Assembly: GCA_030640565.1 (NCBI GenBank)
Contig: DAOWJD010000043.1
Location: forward strand, 1 to 8,421
DNA length: 8,421 nt
Direction of reading: 5' to 3'
DNA from: Nanobdellota archaeon
Lineage (GTDB): Archaea > Nanobdellota > Nanobdellia > Pacearchaeales > GW2011-AR1
Shown piece by piece: positions 1-5,100 of this stretch; positions within the stretch are counted from its first letter, which is position 1, and each line of letters starts with the position of its first letter. Position numbers and translations under genes: made by a program. Under the pieces are notes generated by a model that saw only the letters and a list, made by a program, of their open reading frames with translations, had not been told where the DNA came from and did no database searches.

Positions 1-139
1 GAAAAAACATCCCTGGCTTAGAAACTATTTTAGAAAAGGAAACTTCTGGAGTCCTGGAAAGTTCTTCCGTAGCGTCGGGAATACAACCACTGAAGCTGTT
101 GCTCACTACATCACTTCTTCTCAACCCTGGGTTTGTTAG
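1..139 (+). CDS. tnpA: IS200/IS605 family TnpA (Y1 HUH transposase), C-terminal end only
   Basis: The reading frame that starts at base 2 gives 45 residues and a TAG at 137-139; the rest of the gene lies left of the window. The residues read KKHPWLRNYFRKGNFW, then SPGKFFRSVGNTTTEAVAHY, then ITSSQPWV. This is the conserved end of Y1 single-strand transposases: an aromatic/basic strand, FW-S-x-G-K-F-F, the SVG turn, and a last helix with the catalytic tyrosine in 'HYI' (the tyrosine position is family knowledge). The HUH motif would be upstream and cannot be seen. A hairpin 23 bases after the stop fits an IS200/IS605 right end. No frameshift or stop is visible in the part present, so the copy may be intact. 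Whether an accessory tnpB is present cannot be judged. Confidence 0.85.
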   Translation, partial: KKHPWLRNYFRKGNFWSPGKFFRSVGNTTTEAVAHYITSSQPWVC

Positions 140-161
140 GTTTAACATTTTATTTATTGAT

Positions 162-183
162 ACCTCGCCCTTTAGGGCGGGGT
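162..183 (+). repeat. Hairpin at the probable right end of the IS200/IS605 element
   Basis: CCTCGCCC (163-170), a TTTA loop (171-174) and GGGCGGGG (175-182) form an 8-bp stem with one G-T wobble; the flanking A162/T183 adds a ninth pair. This GC-rich imperfect palindrome, just after the tnpA stop and with no terminal inverted repeats, is the usual shape of the TnpA-recognised end in this family. A T-rich stretch follows on the plus strand, so it may also stop tnpA transcription, and it lies close behind the stop codon of the converging surface gene. The exact element boundary is not visible because the left end is outside the window. Confidence 0.7.
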
Positions 184-220
184 GTTTCATTTTATTATAT
201 TTCTTTTCTATTTTTTAAAT

Positions 221-1138
221 TTATGTTATAATTGTAACTGTCCAAGAACCATATTCTGCAGATGTATATCCTTGTGAACTAATAGTTTGTATAACTCCTT
301 TTAAACAAAAAAACAACCGTTCTTGCCCAGATGTTGCATTGTTATAGTTTAATGAGTGGTTTCCTCTCTCAAGAGTAGCATTAGTTATATTTATTGAAGT
401 TGCATTTGCCATATATGTTCCAGAACAACCTGCCGTTACATTATCAATAGTGAAGTTATTTGCATAAATATAATCTGTTGTAGTTACATTTCCCTCAAGA
501 TTATAGGAAGTCACATTAATGCTTAAACTTATATCATTACCAGTATTGTTAACCTGGATTGGGTCATCTGAACCTGTATCTGTGTCTGTAAGTCCTATTG
601 ATGGCCATGTCAGTGCTGTTGGCGACATTTTCATTGCCAACAAAGAATTATATGTAAATGTTTCAGTTGTATTATCTCCAACAGCATTATTGGTATCTTG
701 TATTGTTGCATTTATGTCCCATGCACCGTTTTCATCATAATACCACATATATACTGTGCATGTGAATGTTATGCTGTTTGTTGAAGCATTTCTTGGAATA
801 CAGGAAGAATTACTCCTGGTGGATTCTCCAGCTCTTGTGAAATATCCTTCAGCTGTGGAATTATCAAGATTAGCCATGCCGTCTGTATCTGTTGCAGTAA
901 AGTTGAATGATATAGCTTTGGTAGTATCATCTGTTGGATTTGTTGCAGAGATTGATTCAACCCATGGAATTGTTGGAGCAGAGTTTCCAATAGTAATATT
1001 TAATGAAGTAGTACCAGACTCTGCATATCCTGTAATTTTTCCCCACAAGTCAGAAAAATATCCTGCAGATGCTAAAGGAACAATTAGTAATACTAATATT
1101 CCCACAAAAATAACTAATCTCCCTCTTTTCATTCTCAT
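221..1138 (-). CDS. Secreted sequon-rich surface protein, paralogue of the last ectodomain module of the 1479-residue protein
   Basis: This 305-residue protein has a clear signal peptide: basic MRMKRGR, hydrophobic LVIFVGILVLLIVPLA, and a likely cut after ASA (residue 25). It is followed by GYFSDLWGKITGYAESG and then one conserved module (residues 53-305). The module holds four cysteines (SCIPRN, FTCTV, GCSGTY, FFCLK), likely two disulfide pairs. By hand count it has 17 Asn-X-Ser/Thr sequons. There is no C-terminal membrane anchor; it ends WTVTIIT. Residues 53-305 align end to end with residues 1025-1277 of the large upstream protein (for example SATNPTDDTT, AMKMSP, NITNATL, GNHSLNYNNATSGQE). 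An in-frame TAA at 1160-1162 with no other start codon after it fixes the ATG, and a box A lies about 24 nt upstream. I recognise the module as recurrent in DPANN surface proteins but know no function; a structural or adhesive role at the cell surface is inference. Confidence 0.85.
   Translation of the reverse strand: MRMKRGRLVIFVGILVLLIVPLASAGYFSDLWGKITGYAESGTTSLNITIGNSAPTIPWVESISATNPTDDTTKAISFNFTATDTDGMANLDNSTAEGYFTRAGESTRSNSSCIPRNASTNSITFTCTVYMWYYDENGAWDINATIQDTNNAVGDNTTETFTYNSLLAMKMSPTALTWPSIGLTDTDTGSDDPIQVNNTGNDISLSINVTSYNLEGNVTTTDYIYANNFTIDNVTAGCSGTYMANATSINITNATLERGNHSLNYNNATSGQERLFFCLKGVIQTISSQGYTSAEYGSWTVTIIT
224..982 (-). repeat. Direct repeat copy A (module shared by the two surface genes)
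   Basis: This is the coding stretch for residues 53-305 of the small surface protein. It aligns in the same orientation and frame with 2795-3553. Similarity is plain at the DNA level: a perfect 34-bp match lies at 921-954 versus 3492-3525, and one roughly 120-bp stretch around 350-475 is about 85% identical by eye to that around 2920-3040. Confidence 0.8.
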
Positions 1139-1157
1139 TTTAATAGTCTTTTTATGT

Positions 1158-1166
1158 TTTTAAATA
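1158..1166 (-). promoter_or_regulatory. Box A promoter for the 305-residue surface protein
   Basis: On the minus strand this reads TATTTAAAA, a close match to the archaeal TTTAWATA box. Its centre is about 24 nt from the ATG and no Shine-Dalgarno sequence lies between them. The spacing predicts a transcript starting at or next to the ATG, meaning a leaderless message. Confidence 0.45.
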
Positions 1167-1204
1167 TTATTATCTTTGAATTATTTTTTCAAATATTCCT
1201 TTAT

Positions 1205-1549
1205 CTAATCCTTATAGTGTTCTAATAAATCATCAATAAAATTCTTTTGGCTATTGATTATCTTTATAGATTCTCCTTTTCCTAAGACATTTAAATCTGC
1301 TCTTCTCAGATTATTCCATAACTCAATCATTTCTCTTGTATTTTCTTTTTTTTCATCAATGAGTTTTTCTTTTTCTATAACTTTTATTTTCTTGTTTTTT
1401 AATCTTGAATTAATTTTTTTTATTTTAGTGACTAATCTTTTTATTTCTGAAAACTCTTTTTTTATTGCACTTTTTCCTTTTAAGACAACTGGTTCTTTTT
1501 TGGAATCAAAATCCACTTTCCTTCCTGGTTTTCTGACTATTTTTATCAT
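1205..1549 (-). CDS. Lysine-rich coiled-coil protein of unknown function
   Basis: This 114-residue protein is not one I recognise. It starts MIKIVRKPGRKVDFDSKKEP. From about residue 28 to 85 it is strongly charged with spaced hydrophobics (for example IKRLVTKIKKINSRLKNKKI), as expected for a helical hairpin or coiled coil. It ends in a short amphipathic segment, NFIDDLLEHYKD. It has no signal peptide and no membrane segment, so it is probably cytoplasmic. AGGAG at 1560-1564 lies 10 nt before the ATG, and an in-frame TAG upstream rules out a longer form. It sits 90 nt behind the RelE-like toxin and 66 nt before the 305-residue gene. The position allows it to be a third member of the toxin-antitoxin operon, but nothing in the sequence shows this. 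Confidence 0.7.
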   Translation of the reverse strand: MIKIVRKPGRKVDFDSKKEPVVLKGKSAIKKEFSEIKRLVTKIKKINSRLKNKKIKVIEKEKLIDEKKENTREMIELWNNLRRADLNVLGKGESIKIINSQKNFIDDLLEHYKD

Positions 1550-1629
1550 TTTTTGATAACTCCTAGTTTTCTATCCATATCTTTTTTTATCTTTTCATCT
1601 CTTAAAATGTTTTTAGGATATTTTTCATT
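1546..1629 (-). pseudogene. Possible small frameshifted ORF overlapping the start of the coiled-coil gene
   Basis: Between the toxin and the coiled-coil gene, an open stretch of 27 codons reads NEKYPKNILRDEKIKKDMDR then KLGVIKK. Its TGA overlaps the ATG of the next gene (ATGA). It has protein-like composition but no start codon at its beginning. An ATG in the neighbouring frame (the ATGAAAAATAT at 1619-1629) would join it if one A were added to the A run. The only in-frame ATG would give just 10 residues. It could be the end of a small gene broken by a homopolymer indel (real or an assembly error), or an N-terminal part of the coiled-coil protein. In AT-rich DNA a chance open stretch of this size is also quite possible. 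Confidence 0.22.
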
Positions 1630-1639
1630 TTAAATTTTT

Positions 1640-1909
1640 TTATTTAAAATAGATTTTATCATGATGATCAAAATCCTCAAATGATATTAATTTGTTTTTC
1701 CGATCATATTTGAAAACTAAAACTTTCTCTCCAATCTGAACTCTTTTGAAATCTTTTAAGTCATGTTTCAAATTTTTGTAATGTTTAATATTTTTAGAAT
1801 TAACAATCTCACGTATTTTCTTTATAATTCTCTCTCTGGTTTTCTTATCTTTTTTAAATAATCTTAGCATAATTTTTTGAAGAGGTGGTTGTATCTTATA
1901 TTGATACAT
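1640..1909 (-). CDS. RelE/ParE-superfamily toxin
   Basis: This 89-residue basic protein has the RelE-type pattern. An N-terminal strand is followed by two helices rich in Lys/Arg (residues 11-38), then HYKNLKHDLKDFKRVQIGEK (43-62), a strand VLVFKYDR, and a final strand with HHDKIY (82-87), the usual H-x-D-x-(V/I)-Y end of this family. Known members are ribosome-dependent mRNA endonucleases or gyrase poisons; which applies here cannot be told. Basic residues such as R56 and the C-terminal histidines are candidate active-site residues. The start follows the antitoxin stop after one base, and AGGAG (1916-1920) inside the antitoxin's last codons is 6 nt from the ATG, so the pair is probably translationally coupled with antitoxin first. 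Confidence 0.8.
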   Translation of the reverse strand: MYQYKIQPPLQKIMLRLFKKDKKTRERIIKKIREIVNSKNIKHYKNLKHDLKDFKRVQIGEKVLVFKYDRKNKLISFEDFDHHDKIYFK

Positions 1910-1910
1910 T

Positions 1911-2147
1911 TTACTCTCCTGTTAATCTTCTTAACTCTTCTATATTCTTAAAAGGAATCCCTTTTTGTTTATCAATTTTCATCAACTTCTTCAAATATTC
2001 AGGTCTTATCTCTGGTTCTAAATTTTGTTCAGCTTCTTTTATAAGAGAAATTATAACTTGTTCTTTATTTCGAAATCCATGTTTACCTTTAAGTATGGTT
2101 AGAATTCTATTCTCATTTTCAGGAATTTCTATAATTGCTTTAACCAT
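1911..2147 (-). CDS. DUF2683-like antitoxin partner of the RelE-like toxin
   Basis: This 78-residue protein opens with MVKAIIEIPENENRILTILK, then GFRNKEQVIISLIKEAE and LEPEIRPEYLKKLMKIDKQK. This strand-helix-helix start (residues 2-9, 11-22, 26-40) followed by the 'LEPE(I/L)RPE' segment is what I know from archaeal DUF2683 proteins, often found next to RelE-type toxins. The front half is compatible with a ribbon-helix-helix DNA-binding fold and the tail with toxin binding; both are inference. The gene lies 38 nt behind the stop of the 1479-residue gene and one base ahead of the toxin. It may have its own promoter (2175-2182) and so be autoregulated, as is usual for such modules. Confidence 0.75.
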   Translation of the reverse strand: MVKAIIEIPENENRILTILKGKHGFRNKEQVIISLIKEAEQNLEPEIRPEYLKKLMKIDKQKGIPFKNIEELRRLTGE

Positions 2148-2174
2148 TTTGTTATATTTTATAATATTTTATTA

Positions 2175-2182
2175 CTTTTAAA
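2175..2182 (-). promoter_or_regulatory. Possible box A promoter of the toxin-antitoxin pair
   Basis: TTTAAAAG on the minus strand is centred about 31 nt upstream of the antitoxin ATG, inside the 38-nt gap behind the large surface gene. No Shine-Dalgarno sequence is seen before the antitoxin, which favours a short or absent leader. The gap is almost purely A/T, so a chance match is possible. Confidence 0.3.
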
Positions 2183-2185
2183 TCT

Positions 2186-5100
2186 TTAGGTATTTAATTT
2201 TTTTATTGCCCTGGAATAAATTGTCCAAATGTTTCTTTGATCTCTTTCAAGAAGCTTTGCTATTTCGCTGAACTTTAATCTCTTTTCTTTTAGATATAAG
2301 ATAATGGATTCTAATGTTGTCAACTTCTTGTCTTTGAATATTGAGATTGGTAAGAACATCTTTGTTTCTTTTGGCTTGATTGGCTCTTTTTGTTTTTCTG
2401 TTGCCTTTTTGTATGCTATCCATATTGTTCTTTCATTTCTTCCAAGTTCTTTAGCTATTTCATGATAATTCATGTTTAGATTTTCTTTCATGTATTTGGC
2501 TATTGCTTCTAGTGCTCCGAGTTCTTTGGAGAAGGCATTAATTGGAATTTCTACTTCTTTTCTAATCAGACTTAAGACATTTTCTCTTGAAACCTTATAT
2601 TCTTCCTGGATAGCTTTGAATAATTTGCTAATTAATATCTCTTTCTCCTCTGAATAATCTTTTCTTAGTTCTTCTGTTAACTTGATAAGTAATCTCAAAA
2701 CTTTATTGCTCTTCTTTAATTTCTTCTTCTCTCTTTCTTTCTTTTTCTTTTTCTTCTTTCTTCTTCTTGTAGCAGGAATTACTGCAACCAATAATATTCT
2801 TATTTCCCAGGCACCATAAGCAGAAGAAGAATAAGATTGAGCAGGAGTTTCTGAAAGAACCCCTTTTAAGCAAAAGAATAATTGTTCTTGTCCTGATGTT
2901 GCATTATTATAATTTAATGAATGATTCCCTCTCTGAAGAGTTGCATTAGTAATGTTTACTGAAGTTGCATTTACCATATATGTTCCAGAACAACCATCTG
3001 TTACATTATCAACAGTGAAATTAGCTGCATAAATATAATAACTTGTCTGTTCTTCTCCTCGCAAATTCAAAGCAGTTACATTAATATTCATGGGCTCATC
3101 ATTACCTGTATTATTTATAAGAATAGGATCATTACTTGAGCCAGTGTCTGTATCTGGAAGATTTATCTCTGACCAATTCAGTGTTGGTGGCGACATTTTC
3201 ATTGCTGTTAATGTATTATACTGGAAAACTGTAGAGGAATTTCCAACATATTCTGCTGAATCATCTTGAATAGAGACATTAATCATCCAGTCAGTATCTG
3301 CTTTGTCAAAATACCACATGTCAATTGTACATGTGAATGTTATGCTGTTTCCTGAAGCATTTCTTGGAATACAAGAAGCATTGCTTCTAGTTGTTTCTCC
3401 TGTATTTTGAAAATATGATTCAGCAGTGCTGTTATCAATATCATCAATACCGTTTGTATCTGTAGCTGTGAAATTAAATGTTATTGATGTTGTAGTATCA
3501 TCTGTTGGATTTGTTGCAGAGATTGTTTCAACCCAGGCAATAGTTGGTGCTTGGTTTGTACTCATAGTCAAATACAAGGTTGAGCTATTAACTTCATTAC
3601 TTGCATTATCTGTTGCTTTTACTTTTATTAACCATAATCCGTCAGGTAATATGTCCATGGTTATATTAGTTGCAGTATTATCTGACACAACACCTGTTTT
3701 GTTTGCTATATCATTCAGATAAAATGTATAACTGATTGAGTCGCCTAAATTGTCTGTTAAAGTTATTCTTATGTCTGGTGTATTGTCTGATGTAGTGCTA
3801 TCATTGCTTGGTTGATTTATTGTTGATGTAGGAGATGTTACATCAAACGTAAAGTAAAAATCTGATGTAGCAGTATTATTTACAGAATCATTACAATTTA
3901 TTCTTACTGAATATATGCCTTCTGTAAGAGAACTTGTATTGGTAAAATTGTAAGGGCTTGATGTATCTACTGTTGGATATTCTGTTAAGTTTGTATATAT
4001 GCTATCCAATCCAACACCAGAATCACTGCAAGTTCCATTAAAGTAAGGAGCATAATTGAAGTATGTTGAGTTTGCTGGACTGTCATGAGTTATTGTGGGA
4101 TCTGTTGAATCAACCCAGACAACATAACTATTATTTAGTGCAGTGTTTCCTAAAGTATCATTTGCATAAGCATTTATTGTTTTGTTTCCATCACCAATAC
4201 CTGTAAGAGCATAACTTCCATTACACCAACCACCACTTACAGCAACTGTCTGATTTGAGTTGCCTGCGACATTAATAGCACAATATGAAGCTCCGATTCC
4301 TGTATCTATGACAGACACATTGAAAATCATACTTTGGGTGTTTTTGTATTTCGTTGCATTTGTATAAACAGGCAGAGTTATAGTTGGCGCTACATTTTGA
4401 ACAGTGTATGTTTGTAAATCTGTTACATTCCAGTTACTTGGACTTCCAGTATCATTTGCATATTGTTTCCAGCCAATTGTTTTACCTTCACATGCATTAG
4501 GAACTTGCCAAGATAAATTTGCCCATTGTGAGCTTCCAGAAAGAGTTGTATTTGTTACATTTGCAGCAGTGTCACAAGTTCCAGACGAGTTTACTTCAAG
4601 AGTTGCGTAGTTTAACGCAGTGTTATCTGTCCAGTTTATATTATGTCTTACTGTTGTTCCAGGATTTGGAGTTGAATCATTAACAGAAGGATTTTGCCAT
4701 TTTGGAGATTCTACGTCTGCTGCTGCTTCTGAATAATAAATAGTAGCAGGAAGCCAGTCCATATATGCTTTGCCTTCATCTCCTGCTGTATCTTGTTGTA
4801 TGACATGAATCCGAAATCTATCATTTGTGTCAAAGTCAGAACAAGCACAACTTAAACCCCACATCTCAGAAGAGCCCCCATAAGATACAAGAGTATCTGA
4901 TTCTTCTTGTAAATTAGGAGTAAATTCCATCCAATTACTCCAAGAACTTCCAGCATCACAACTTGCCCTTACTTCAAAGTCTTGGGCTTTGCCTGATTCG
5001 ACATAACAGTCTTTACATTCAATTAAGATGCCGTCTACACTATCACAACCAGCAGCTACTAAACCAAATGAATCATATAAAACATAATGGTCTTTCCCTT

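Noticed and set aside
519..1163. Plus-strand ORFs opposite the 305-residue surface gene
   Set aside because: They mirror the conserved module on the minus strand; similar shadows appear opposite the duplicated copy, as expected from the repeat and not from a gene.
2711..2767. Programmed frameshifting at the polylysine codons of the giant surface gene
   Set aside because: The run alternates AAG and AAA, its longest A stretch is five, and no canonical A-AAA-AAG heptamer or following stem is evident; the frame stays open and meaningful on both sides.
2771..2803. Second transmembrane helix at the end of the ectodomain
   Set aside because: Only nine consecutive hydrophobic residues, with E1274 and R1276 just before; too short to call as a helix.
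224..3553. Composite transposon explanation for the repeated module
   Set aside because: The repeats are protein-coding surface modules with no transposase, terminal inverted repeats or target duplication; only the left window edge holds an IS end.
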